This document shows, piece after piece, positions 6,320 to 12,614 of a stretch of 12,614 bases of DNA. The notes beneath the pieces are model-generated. The model was given only the letters and a program-made list of their open reading frames with translations, made no database searches and was not told the origin of the DNA. Within the stretch, counting starts at the first letter, position 1. Each line of letters opens with the position of its first letter. A program made the translations under genes and the position numbers. The DNA is from Pseudomonadota bacterium (GTDB lineage: Bacteria; Myxococcota_A; UBA796; SXON01): positions 1 to 12,614 of the forward strand of contig SXOM01000171.1 in NCBI GenBank assembly GCA_005776735.1, written 5' to 3'.

Positions 6320-8044
6320 ATGTCTCCCCTCCCCCTCCGGCCCTCCCTCCTTCGGGGCCTCCTCCTGCTCCTCGGCTTGGCGACGCCCGTGCGGGCGGGC
6401 GCGGGCGACGTGCCGCTTTTGACCCCGAGCGACGCGCTGACGCCCGACGCCGACGCGCCGGCGGTCGAGCCCGAAGAGCCATCGGTGTGGACCGAGTTGG
6501 AGGGCGGGGACGCCGCCGGGGCCCAGGCCGCGGCTTCGTCCGCCGAGCTGGCCGCCGAGCGGGCGGCCGAGCAGGGGGTCACCTCGGCGGTGGCTCCGGA
6601 ACCGCCGGTGGAATTCTACCTGGACCCGCTGGGGAGCACCCAGGCCGACCCGCTGCACCTGGACCGTGTCGATCCCAAGGAGTTCGACATCCCGGTGGTC
6701 GTCAACGACGCCGTGAAGAAGTGGATGACCTACTTCCTCGGCAACGGGCGCAAGTACTACGCCCGGTACCTGATGCGGTCGACCCGGTGGTTGCCCCTGA
6801 TGCACGCCGAGCTCGAGGCGCGGGACATGCCCCGCGATCTCGTGTACCTCTCCATGATCGAGAGCGGGTTCACCACCTCGGCCACCAGCTACGCGTCGGC
6901 CGCCGGCTTGTGGCAGTTCATGCCCGCCACCGGTCGCCAGTACGGCTTGCGGGTGGACTGGTGGGTGGACGACCGCCGGGACCCGGTGAAGGCCACCTCG
7001 GCGGCGCTCGACTACCTGGCCTACCTCAATCGGCTCTTCGAGGGCGACTGGTGGTTGGCGTGGGCCAGCTACAACGGCGGCGAAGGGCGCGTGATGAAGG
7101 AGACGCGCCGCCACGGCACGACCGACTTCTGGACGCTGGTGTCGCGGGGGGCCCTGCACACCGAGACGCAGAACTACGTCCCCAAGCTCATCGCCGCCGC
7201 CATCATCGGCAAACACCCCGAGCGGTACGGGTTCGTGGGCGTCACCTACCAGGAGCGCTTCGAGTACGAGCACGTGGAGGTCCCCGGGGCGACGGGCCTC
7301 GACGTCGTCGCCCGTTGCGCGGGGGTGACCGAAGAGGTGCTCTTGGAGTACAACCCCGGGCTTCGCCGGTGGGCGTTGCCACCGGACGTGGAGACGTGGC
7401 CAGTGCGCCTGCCACCCGGCACCAGCGCCCACTTTGCCGAGGAGTTCGCCAAGGTCCCGCCGGAGGAGCGGGTCACCCTGGTGCGACACGTGGTCAAGCG
7501 GAAAGAGACACTCGGCGGGATCGCCAAGAAGTACGGGGTGTCCAGCGAGGAGATCGCTCGCCTCAACCACCTGAAGGCCAAGTCGAGTCTGAAGGTGGGC
7601 CAGGAGTTGGTGGTGCCGGCGCGGCCCGGGCAGACCCCGACCGCCGCGACCGAAGCGCCGGCCGAGCCTTCGAGCGGCGACGGCGGGGGCGGCGCCACCA
7701 AGACCCACAAGGTCCGGTCGGGCGACACCCTCTCGGGGATCGCTTCCCGGTACGGCCTGAGCGTGGACGAGGTGCGCAAGCTCAACGACCTGGACGGCGA
7801 CAAGATCCTCATCGGCCAGACGCTCAACGTGGGCGCGGGCGGAGCGACTCCGTCGAAGACGACGTCGAAGGCGGGCTCCACGCCTGCGGTGAGCGGGAAG
7901 TCGGTCACCCACACCGTGAAGCGGGGGGATACATTGGGAAGTATCGCCGAGCGCTACGACTGCTCGGTTGCCGACCTGAAGTCGTGGAACGGACTGAAGG
8001 GAACGACCATCTACCCAGGCCAGAAGCTGAAGATCAAACGCTGA
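6320..8044 (+). CDS. secreted MltD-type lytic transglycosylase with three LysM domains
   Basis: 574 aa. It cleaves the MurNAc-GlcNAc bond of peptidoglycan to give 1,6-anhydro ends, acting in the periplasm or at the outer envelope. An N-terminal signal peptide has a Leu-rich core (about 10-21) and a likely cut after PVRA at residue 26; there is no lipobox Cys, unlike E. coli MltD. A Pro/Ala/Glu-rich stretch runs to about 100. The SLT (GH23) domain spans about 155-290, with the catalytic Glu181 in SMIESGF, then AAGLWQFMPATGRQYGL and ASYNGGEGRV. LysM domains lie at about 388-434, 461-505 and 529-573, the last two starting VRSGDTL and VKRGDTL, separated by Ser/Thr/Gly-rich linkers; they bind glycan. 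ATG 6320 is the only start giving a signal peptide, but the sequence before it is pyrimidine-rich with no Shine-Dalgarno. The stop overlaps the moeA ATG by one base (TGATG). mltD is a possible name, but orthology cannot be shown here. Confidence 0.92.
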   Translation: MSPLPLRPSLLRGLLLLLGLATPVRAGAGDVPLLTPSDALTPDADAPAVEPEEPSVWTELEGGDAAGAQAAASSAELAAERAAEQGVTSAVAPEPPVEFYLDPLGSTQADPLHLDRVDPKEFDIPVVVNDAVKKWMTYFLGNGRKYYARYLMRSTRWLPLMHAELEARDMPRDLVYLSMIESGFTTSATSYASAAGLWQFMPATGRQYGLRVDWWVDDRRDPVKATSAALDYLAYLNRLFEGDWWLAWASYNGGEGRVMKETRRHGTTDFWTLVSRGALHTETQNYVPKLIAAAIIGKHPERYGFVGVTYQERFEYEHVEVPGATGLDVVARCAGVTEEVLLEYNPGLRRWALPPDVETWPVRLPPGTSAHFAEEFAKVPPEERVTLVRHVVKRKETLGGIAKKYGVSSEEIARLNHLKAKSSLKVGQELVVPARPGQTPTAATEAPAEPSSGDGGGGATKTHKVRSGDTLSGIASRYGLSVDEVRKLNDLDGDKILIGQTLNVGAGGATPSKTTSKAGSTPAVSGKSVTHTVKRGDTLGSIAERYDCSVADLKSWNGLKGTTIYPGQKLKIKR

Positions 8045-9291
8045 TGCTCACGGTCGAAGCCGCGCTCTCCCGCATCCTGGCCGCGGCACCGGCGCCGCGG
8101 CGCGAGGCCGTCGCCGTCACCGACGCGCTCGGGCTCCACCTGAGCGGCCCCGTGCTCGCCACGATGGACCTGCCCCCGTGGGCGAACTCGGCGATGGACG
8201 GGTTCGCGGTCCGGGCCGCCGACACGCCCGGCAGGCTCGTGGTGCTCGAGACGATCGCGGCCGGTGCCGTCCCCCGTGCCACGGTCGGGGCGGGGACCGC
8301 GAGCCGCATCATGACCGGCGCGCCGATCCCACCGGGAGCCGACGCCGTCGTGATGATCGAGGACTGCACCACCGAAGGCGACCAGGTCCAGGTGCCGGGT
8401 GCGCGCCCCGGCCAGCACGTCCGCGCTCGCGGCAGCGACGTCCGCGCGGGCGCCGAGGTCCTCGCCGCTGGACGACGCCTCGGCCCCGGCGCGCTGGGGC
8501 TGTGGGCGAGCTTCGGCCACACCCAAATCGCGGTGTACGCTCGCCCGCGCGGGGCCGTGATCTCCACCGGCGACGAGGTCGTGCAGCCGGGCACGGCCCT
8601 CGGCCCGGGGCATATCTACAGCAGCAACAACGTCACCCTCGCGGCGCTCGTGGCCGAGGCGGGCGGCGTGCCCGTCGACCTGGGCAACTGTCTCGACGAT
8701 CCCGCGGCGTTGCACGCACGGTTCACCGATGCTGCCCGGTGCGCCGATCTCGTGGTGAGCACCGGCGGCGTGAGCGTCGGCGACTTCGATCACGTCAAGG
8801 ACGTGCTCGGCGCGGTCGACTTCTGGCGCGTGGCGATGAAGCCGGGGAAGCCCCTCGCGTTCGGCCGGTTCGGCGACCGGCCGTTCTTCGGCCTGCCCGG
8901 GAACCCGGTCAGTTGCATGGTGAACTTCCTGCAGTTCGTCCGCCCCGTCGTGCGGACGATGCTCGGCGACCCGAGCCCGTTCTTGCCGGTGGTGTCCGCC
9001 ACCCTCACCCGGCCGGTGCGCCGGGCGCCCGGTCGCGTGGAGTTCCTGCGGGTGCGCCTGAGCCGCGATGCGGCGGGCACGTTGTGGGCCAGCCCGACCG
9101 GCGGCCACCAGGGCAGTGGCAACGTCGCAGGCATGGCCGACGCCCATGGGTTCGCCCTCCTGGATGCGACGCGCACCGAGGTGAGCGGCGACGTGTCGGT
9201 GCAGGTCTTCGACGGCGCCTACGATGCGCGGGAGTCGGCCGGGTACACCTGGGGAACCCAACCCGACGCCGACCCCCGACGCTGCTGCTGA
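8044..9291 (+). CDS. moeA: molybdopterin molybdenumtransferase
   Basis: 415 aa. MoeA inserts molybdate into adenylylated molybdopterin to make molybdenum cofactor in the cytoplasm. Motifs in order: NSAMDGFAV (48-56), RIMTGAPIPPGADAVVMIED (88-107), STGDEVV (174-180), STGGVSVGDFDHVKDVL (239-255, the MPT-binding MoaB/Mog-like core), MKPGKPLAFG (265-274) and GLPGNPVS (283-290). The C-terminal beta-barrel domain runs from about 305 and ends in a short non-conserved tail with two Cys. Length is normal for MoeA (about 400-415 aa). The ATG overlaps the transglycosylase stop by one base, so translation is likely coupled, although the two functions are unrelated. No other moa, mob or mog gene is in view. 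A 134-bp gap follows. Confidence 0.95.
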   Translation: MLTVEAALSRILAAAPAPRREAVAVTDALGLHLSGPVLATMDLPPWANSAMDGFAVRAADTPGRLVVLETIAAGAVPRATVGAGTASRIMTGAPIPPGADAVVMIEDCTTEGDQVQVPGARPGQHVRARGSDVRAGAEVLAAGRRLGPGALGLWASFGHTQIAVYARPRGAVISTGDEVVQPGTALGPGHIYSSNNVTLAALVAEAGGVPVDLGNCLDDPAALHARFTDAARCADLVVSTGGVSVGDFDHVKDVLGAVDFWRVAMKPGKPLAFGRFGDRPFFGLPGNPVSCMVNFLQFVRPVVRTMLGDPSPFLPVVSATLTRPVRRAPGRVEFLRVRLSRDAAGTLWASPTGGHQGSGNVAGMADAHGFALLDATRTEVSGDVSVQVFDGAYDARESAGYTWGTQPDADPRRCC

Positions 9292-9374
9292 CGCCGGGCG
9301 GCGGCGGGTGCGGTGACGGTCGTTGCGCCTGCCGACGCCGGCCATGGCGGCGGCGACCGATGGCGCCCAAAAAT
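9292..9374. other. GC-rich leader after moeA
   Basis: A short non-coding stretch between the moeA stop and the TTGACA promoter region. It contains no hairpin with a T-tract that would end the moeA transcript, so read-through into the next genes is possible. Nothing else is supported. Confidence 0.4.
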
Positions 9375-9425
9375 CTTGACACGTCAAGCGAAAGGTGCGA
9401 CGCTGTACGGGTCACGGAGAGACGC
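9375..9425 (+). promoter_or_regulatory. promoter with consensus -35 inside a 14-bp inverted repeat, plus RBS
   Basis: TTGACA at 9376-9381 is a perfect -35 hexamer, preceded by an A-rich run (9369-9373). It lies in the dyad CTTGAC-AC-GTCAAG (9375-9388), which looks like an operator for a dimeric regulator that would block or assist polymerase. The -10 is unclear: the 17-bp position gives GACGCT, a poor match, and the more promoter-like TGTACG at 9404 is 22 bp away. GGAGAG at 9416-9421 is a good ribosome site 4 bp before ATG 9426. It probably drives the four-gene run that follows. Confidence 0.55.
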
Positions 9426-9971
9426 ATGTTCAAGAACGTCCTGGGTACCCTCGCGATCCTCGCAATGCTCGTCCCCGACGCGGCCCACGCCGGCTTCGGC
9501 GCCACCGCCGCCCTCGGCGGCCTCACCGATGGGACGAGCTGGGCGCCGTCGCTGGACTGGCGCGAGAAGGGCACGCACATCAGCCTGCAGGCGATCGACA
9601 CGATCGGCGGGTTGACGAGCGACCGACTCGATCTGGGCCTCGGCGCCGCGTTCGTGGTGGTGAAGCGGCAGATCGCCCCCGAGGTGGAAGGTACGTTCAG
9701 CCCGGGCGCCCGGGTGCGCTACTTCCAGTTCATGGGCGACACCGGCGACGCGCTCTCCGACGCCAAGATGCAGGCCTCGGGCTTCAACGTCGTCGGCCAG
9801 TTCCGCATGGGCATGGAGATGAAGAAGGGCATGGGGTTCGGGGTGTACGTGGTGCCCCAGATCGGCGCCAGCAACCTGTTCCAGGTCGGCACCATCCTCG
9901 ACAAGGACGCCGAGCTCGGCCTGACCTACGGCGGCTCCGTCGAAGTGAGCGCGTGGTTCCTGAACAAGTAG
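9426..9971 (+). CDS. small exported protein, possible outer-membrane beta-barrel, family unknown
   Basis: 181 aa. I do not recognise a family. The N terminus is a clear Sec signal peptide: Lys3, a hydrophobic core VLGTLAILAMLV and a likely cut after AHA at residue 22. The mature part is rich in Gly and in alternating polar and hydrophobic stretches, for example LDLGLGAAFVVVKRQ, GARVRYFQFMG, FNVVGQFRMGMEMKKGMGFGVYVVPQIG, and a final SVEVSAWFLNK. That pattern, with aromatics at strand ends, suggests 6-8 beta strands and an outer-membrane or periplasmic barrel or sandwich; this is inference. The start is well set by GGAGAG 4 bp upstream. It is first in the run after the TTGACA promoter; the thioesterase starts 14 bp after its stop. 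No cysteine remains in the mature part. Confidence 0.75.
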   Translation: MFKNVLGTLAILAMLVPDAAHAGFGATAALGGLTDGTSWAPSLDWREKGTHISLQAIDTIGGLTSDRLDLGLGAAFVVVKRQIAPEVEGTFSPGARVRYFQFMGDTGDALSDAKMQASGFNVVGQFRMGMEMKKGMGFGVYVVPQIGASNLFQVGTILDKDAELGLTYGGSVEVSAWFLNK

Positions 9972-9985
9972 GGCGCCTGGTCCCG

Positions 9986-10441
9986 GTGGTCGAGACCCGG
10001 GTCGAGATGACCCAGCTCGTGCTGCCGGAGCACACCAACGCCATCGGCACGATCTTCGGCGGCCAGGTGGCCGCCTGGATCGACATCTGTGCGGCCATCT
10101 CGGCCCAACGGTTCTGCCGGCGCCAGGTGGTGACCGCGTCGATCGACGACCTGGTCTTCCATCACCCGATCCAGCGCGGCCACATCGCGATCTTCCGGGC
10201 GAGCGTGAACGCCGCGTGGCGGGGCTCGATGGAGGTCGGCGTGCGCGTGGAGGGCGAGGACCCCCTCACCGGAGAGCGCACCCACACGGCGAGCGCGTAC
10301 CTCACCTTCGTAGCATTGGAGGCAGATGGTTCGCGTTCGATCGTGCCGAGGTTGGTCACGACGGATTCGACCGAGGCCCGGCGCGAAGCGGCGGCGAACG
10401 TGCGGCGGGGGCAGCGCCTCCAGCGCCGCGGACGGGCGTGA
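9986..10441 (+). CDS. hotdog-fold acyl-CoA thioesterase
   Basis: 151 aa from GTG 9986. Family members (YciA/ACOT7-like) hydrolyse acyl-CoA to free acid and CoA; they are cytoplasmic and usually hexameric. Visible: RVEMTQLVLPEHTNAIGTIFGGQVAAWIDI at about residues 5-34, with the FGG turn and the Asp33 helix of the hotdog domain, VVTASIDDLVFHHPIQRGH, then SMEVGVRVEGEDPLTGERTH and TASAYLTFVALEADG, the signature of this subfamily. The C-terminal tail is Arg-rich. GTG 9986 keeps the conserved RVEMT strand whole; ATG 10007 would cut it. The stop overlaps the maf start by 4 bp (GTGA). The substrate chain length cannot be told from sequence. Confidence 0.88.
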   Translation: MVETRVEMTQLVLPEHTNAIGTIFGGQVAAWIDICAAISAQRFCRRQVVTASIDDLVFHHPIQRGHIAIFRASVNAAWRGSMEVGVRVEGEDPLTGERTHTASAYLTFVALEADGSRSIVPRLVTTDSTEARREAAANVRRGQRLQRRGRA

Positions 10442-11031
10442 GCAGCACCACCGTGGCGCTCCCACTGTGCCTGGCCTCCGCATCGCCGCGGCGTCGGGCA
10501 CTGCTGGAGGCGGCCGGGGTGACCTTGGTGATTTGCCCGACCGACACCGACGAGACGGTGCACCCCGGGGAGGCCCCCCGGGCGTACGCACTCCGGGTGG
10601 CCCGCGAGAAGGCCTGCGCCGCGGTCGTCGACCCCGTCGGGGTTCAGACCGTACTGGCTGCAGATACGACGGTTGCGCTGGGCGACTGGATTCCGGGCAA
10701 ACCCGGAACACCAGAAACAGCAAGAAATGTGCTGCTCCGCTTGTCTGGAAAGACGCACCAGGTGCACACCGCGGTCGTCGTGCGACGCGGAGGGCGGCAA
10801 CTCTCCGCGGTCACGACCACCTCGGTGCGATTCCGGACGCTCTCGGGCGCGGAGATCGATCGATACGTCGCGACCGGCGAACCGCTGGACCGGGCCGGCG
10901 GCTACGCCATCCAGGGGGGTGGCGGGGCGTTGGTGGACCGGGTGTCCGGCAGCTACACCGGGGTGGTCGGCCTCCCCCTCCGCGAGAGCCTCGCGCTCCT
11001 CCGGCGGATCGGCCACCCGCTGCCGGGTTAG
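10438..11031 (+). CDS. maf: Maf-family nucleoside triphosphate pyrophosphatase
   Basis: 197 aa. Maf proteins hydrolyse non-canonical or selected NTPs (dTTP, UTP, m7GTP and related) to the monophosphate and PPi, as house-cleaning enzymes, and have been linked to septum inhibition. Visible: the N-terminal LASASPRR (12-19), DTDE (36-39), the VLAADTTV strand with Asp76, IPGKP with Lys88, and GEPLDRAGGYAIQG at about 137-150, then GSYTGVVGLPL. Length is normal (about 190-200 aa). GTG 10438 overlaps the thioesterase TGA, so coupled translation is likely; yggS follows after 8 bp. Codons from about 10640 to 10755 are much less GC-rich than the rest and include a perfect TTCCGGG/CCCGGAA hairpin. Which substrate class (YhdE- or YceF-like) is not clear. 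Confidence 0.92.
   Translation: MSSTTVALPLCLASASPRRRALLEAAGVTLVICPTDTDETVHPGEAPRAYALRVAREKACAAVVDPVGVQTVLAADTTVALGDWIPGKPGTPETARNVLLRLSGKTHQVHTAVVVRRGGRQLSAVTTTSVRFRTLSGAEIDRYVATGEPLDRAGGYAIQGGGGALVDRVSGSYTGVVGLPLRESLALLRRIGHPLPG
10691..10708. repeat. 7-bp perfect hairpin inside maf
   Basis: TTCCGGG (10691-10697) and CCCGGAA (10702-10708) flank a CAAA loop. It lies in the lower-GC island of maf and encodes the conserved IPGKPGT segment, so protein constraint may explain part of it. Confidence 0.4.
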
Positions 11032-11039
11032 CCGCCCGC

Positions 11040-11699
11040 ATGGGCATCGCCGAGAACCTCCAGCGCATCCGCGCCGAGCTGCCGTCACACGTCACGCTCG
11101 TCGCGGTCAGCAAGACCCGCCCCGCCGCCGAGGTCCGGGAGGCGCTCGCGGCAGGCCAGCTCGCCTTCGGCGAGAACTACGCGCAGGAGCTGCGTGACAA
11201 GGCGGACGAGGTGGGGGCCGGGCCGGAGTGGCACTTCATCGGCAGCCTGCAACGGAACAAGGTCAAGTACGTCGTCGGTCGTGCGCGGCTGGTGCACGAC
11301 GTGGACAGCCTGGCGCTCGCCGAGGAGATCGGGAAGCGCAGCGGCGCCACACCGACGGGAATCCTGCTCGGCGTGAACATGGGGGAGGCCCAGAAGTCGG
11401 GCGTGCCCGCGGGCCAGGTCCTCGACCTGGCCGAAGCGGTGGTGCGGGTGCCCGGGGTCGAGCTGCGCGGGCTGATGACGATTCCGCCGCCGACCGAGGA
11501 CCCGGAGGGCGCCGCGCCCTACTTCGCGGAGCTCGCCGCGCTGGCGGCGCGCGGCCGGGCCGCGGGGCTCCCGCTGCACGAGCTGTCGATGGGGATGAGC
11601 CACGACTGGCAGGTCGCCGTGCGGCACGGCGCGACCCTGGTCCGCGTGGGCTCCGCCATCTTCGGCGCCCGGGCCCCGAAGGCCCCGCCGACTACTTGA
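11040..11699 (+). CDS. yggS: YggS/PLPBP family pyridoxal-phosphate homeostasis protein
   Basis: 219 aa TIM-barrel PLP-binding protein. The family keeps free PLP and amino/keto-acid pools in balance and has no established catalytic activity. Visible: LVAVSKTRP with the PLP-binding Lys25, AFGENYAQEL (42-51), EWHFIGSLQRNKVKYVV (63-79), LLGVNMGEAQKSGV, ELRGLMTIPP, LSMGMSHDWQVAV and the phosphate-binding end VRVGSAIFGAR. Length is close to normal (about 225-235 aa). ATG 11040 has no clear Shine-Dalgarno but is only 8 bp after maf, so re-initiation is plausible. Its stop overlaps the stop of the convergent minus-strand gene by 8 bp. Confidence 0.93.
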   Translation: MGIAENLQRIRAELPSHVTLVAVSKTRPAAEVREALAAGQLAFGENYAQELRDKADEVGAGPEWHFIGSLQRNKVKYVVGRARLVHDVDSLALAEEIGKRSGATPTGILLGVNMGEAQKSGVPAGQVLDLAEAVVRVPGVELRGLMTIPPPTEDPEGAAPYFAELAALAARGRAAGLPLHELSMGMSHDWQVAVRHGATLVRVGSAIFGARAPKAPPTT

Positions 11700-12614
11700 G
11701 CTCGACCTTGAGCAGGGTGGCGCGCCCTTCGTCGACCCGCACCTCGTAGGAGCGGCTCCGGCCGCCCACGGCGGTCACCGTGACCTTGTGGATGCCCGTC
11801 TCCAGGTCGTAGTCCTGGCTTTCCACGACGCCCGCCGCGGCCCGCCCGTCGATCTTCACCCGGGCCGCCACCGGCGACACGATGCGGAGCCGGCCCCGGA
11901 GCACCGGATCGGCCGTCGAGGCCTTGACCGGGGGGACCGGCGGCGTCGGGACGTCGACGGGCGGGACCACCACCGGCTCGACCGGCGGGAGCTCGGGCGG
12001 GGGGATGGGCACGGGCGGATCGGCGACGGCGATGACCTCGGGCGTGGCCACGACCGCGCCCGGCACCTCGGCCGGCAGGACCTCACCCGGCGCGGCCTCG
12101 GCCGGTGCCGCAACGACCGCCCCGGGGACCTCGGGCAGCGCCGGCGGCGCCTCGAGGTGCGGCGGGCCGTCGAGCCCGGGCGTCGGTTGGACCTGATCAC
12201 GAATCTGGAGGTAGAGGCCGGCCGCGCCGGCAGCCAGGCAAGCGGCTCCTGCGACGGCCCACACCCAGGCGGGCACCACGGCCCGGCGCGACGCGCTCCG
12301 CTGGTTGCGGGGAACGAAGCGGCCGGGGGCGGGCGAAGGCGGGCTCGCCCCGGGCGTGAGGCGACGGGCGGGCGCACGACGGGGCGCCTCGGTGGCCGGC
12401 GTCGGGACCGACGGGGTGGCGAAGAAGTCGTCCTCCACCGCCTCGGACACCGCCTCGCGCGGTGGAACCGCCAGGGCCTCGCGCTCGGCGAGACGGGCGG
12501 CCGCGCCGCGCGTGAGACGGCGCTCGGTGGGCGACGGTTCGGGCACCGACGGAGCCGCGGCGACCACCCTCGGCGGCGCGGGCGTGGGTTCGTCCGGTGG
12601 AGGCGTGAACGCGC
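11692..12614 (-). CDS. single-TM protein with proline-rich linker and PEGA-like domain (partial)
   Basis: The frame is open from the right edge to TAG at 11692, so the N terminus is probably outside the window; GTG 12567 (291 aa) is a possible but unconvincing start, as it sits in Pro/Thr-rich linker sequence. Numbered from there: a low-complexity, presumably cytoplasmic stretch with an Arg-rich end (about 85-96), a TM helix at about 99-121 (approximately 12205-12273), a long Pro/Val/Ala linker containing PGAVVA twice, and a C-terminal domain of about 60 residues (LRIVSPVAARVKIDGR, then ETGIHKVTVT) resembling PEGA. In myxobacteria this layout often follows a Ser/Thr kinase or other signalling domain; a kinase N-terminal part is a guess. 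It would act at the inner membrane with the PEGA-like part in the periplasm. It is convergent with yggS, overlapping by 8 bp. Confidence 0.75.
   Translation of the reverse strand, partial: AFTPPPDEPTPAPPRVVAAAPSVPEPSPTERRLTRGAAARLAEREALAVPPREAVSEAVEDDFFATPSVPTPATEAPRRAPARRLTPGASPPSPAPGRFVPRNQRSASRRAVVPAWVWAVAGAACLAAGAAGLYLQIRDQVQPTPGLDGPPHLEAPPALPEVPGAVVAAPAEAAPGEVLPAEVPGAVVATPEVIAVADPPVPIPPPELPPVEPVVVPPVDVPTPPVPPVKASTADPVLRGRLRIVSPVAARVKIDGRAAAGVVESQDYDLETGIHKVTVTAVGGRSRSYEVRVDEGRATLLKVELK

Noticed and set aside
6290..7912. Long upstream extension of the minus-strand regulator frame
   Set aside because: It covers the transglycosylase on the opposite strand, whose signal peptide, SLT and LysM motifs are unambiguous; the receiver-like fold begins at GTG 6289.
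8178..9425. Upstream extension of the frame of the small exported protein
   Set aside because: It overlaps moeA in another frame with no motif; a good ribosome site and signal peptide set ATG 9426.

Overview
This is a very GC-rich stretch of bacterial chromosome. It is densely coded, uses GTG as well as ATG starts and has many 1-4 bp gene overlaps. The mix of proteins fits a delta-type proteobacterium, most likely Myxococcota: a receiver protein followed by a DUF4388/PATAN-like domain and TPR-like helices, a reduced NtrC-type regulator, a single-TM protein with a proline-rich linker and a PEGA-like domain, and a MltD-type LysM transglycosylase. That placement is an inference from protein style; no rRNA or tRNA is present.

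Layout. Positions 1-212 are non-coding and carry almost two copies of a 66-bp tandem repeat that runs off the left edge. Two minus-strand genes follow: a ThiO-like glycine oxidase (213-1205), with a degenerate receiver/DUF4388-like/TPR protein (1242-2975) upstream of it in the same direction. Only 12 bp away, a plus-strand pair diverges: pabB (2988-4166), overlapping a short thiE (4163-4708) by 4 bp. A 387-bp non-coding stretch (4709-5095) with several inverted repeats lies between the convergent ends of thiE and a minus-strand reduced NtrC-family regulator (5096-6289). That regulator diverges, across 30 bp, from a secreted lytic transglycosylase with three LysM domains (6320-8044), which overlaps moeA (8044-9291) by one base.

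After a 134-bp gap with a consensus -35 element embedded in a 14-bp inverted repeat comes a compact plus-strand run: a small exported protein (9426-9971), an acyl-CoA thioesterase (9986-10441), maf (10438-11031) and the YggS/PLPBP family gene (11040-11699). The last gene overlaps, tail to tail, a minus-strand single-TM protein with a PEGA-like domain (11692 to beyond the right edge).

How they fit together. thiO and thiE serve the thiazole supply and the coupling step of thiamine synthesis, pabB serves folate, and moeA serves molybdenum cofactor; this is a cofactor neighbourhood rather than a complete pathway operon. The two regulators are the unusual proteins: both are recognisable family members that lack key catalytic residues or loops. 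I see no phage, transposon, CRISPR array, toxin-antitoxin pair or defence cassette. The most open questions are the two degenerate regulators, the 66-bp repeat, the structured 4709-5095 spacer, and the small low-GC islands inside otherwise GC-saturated genes.
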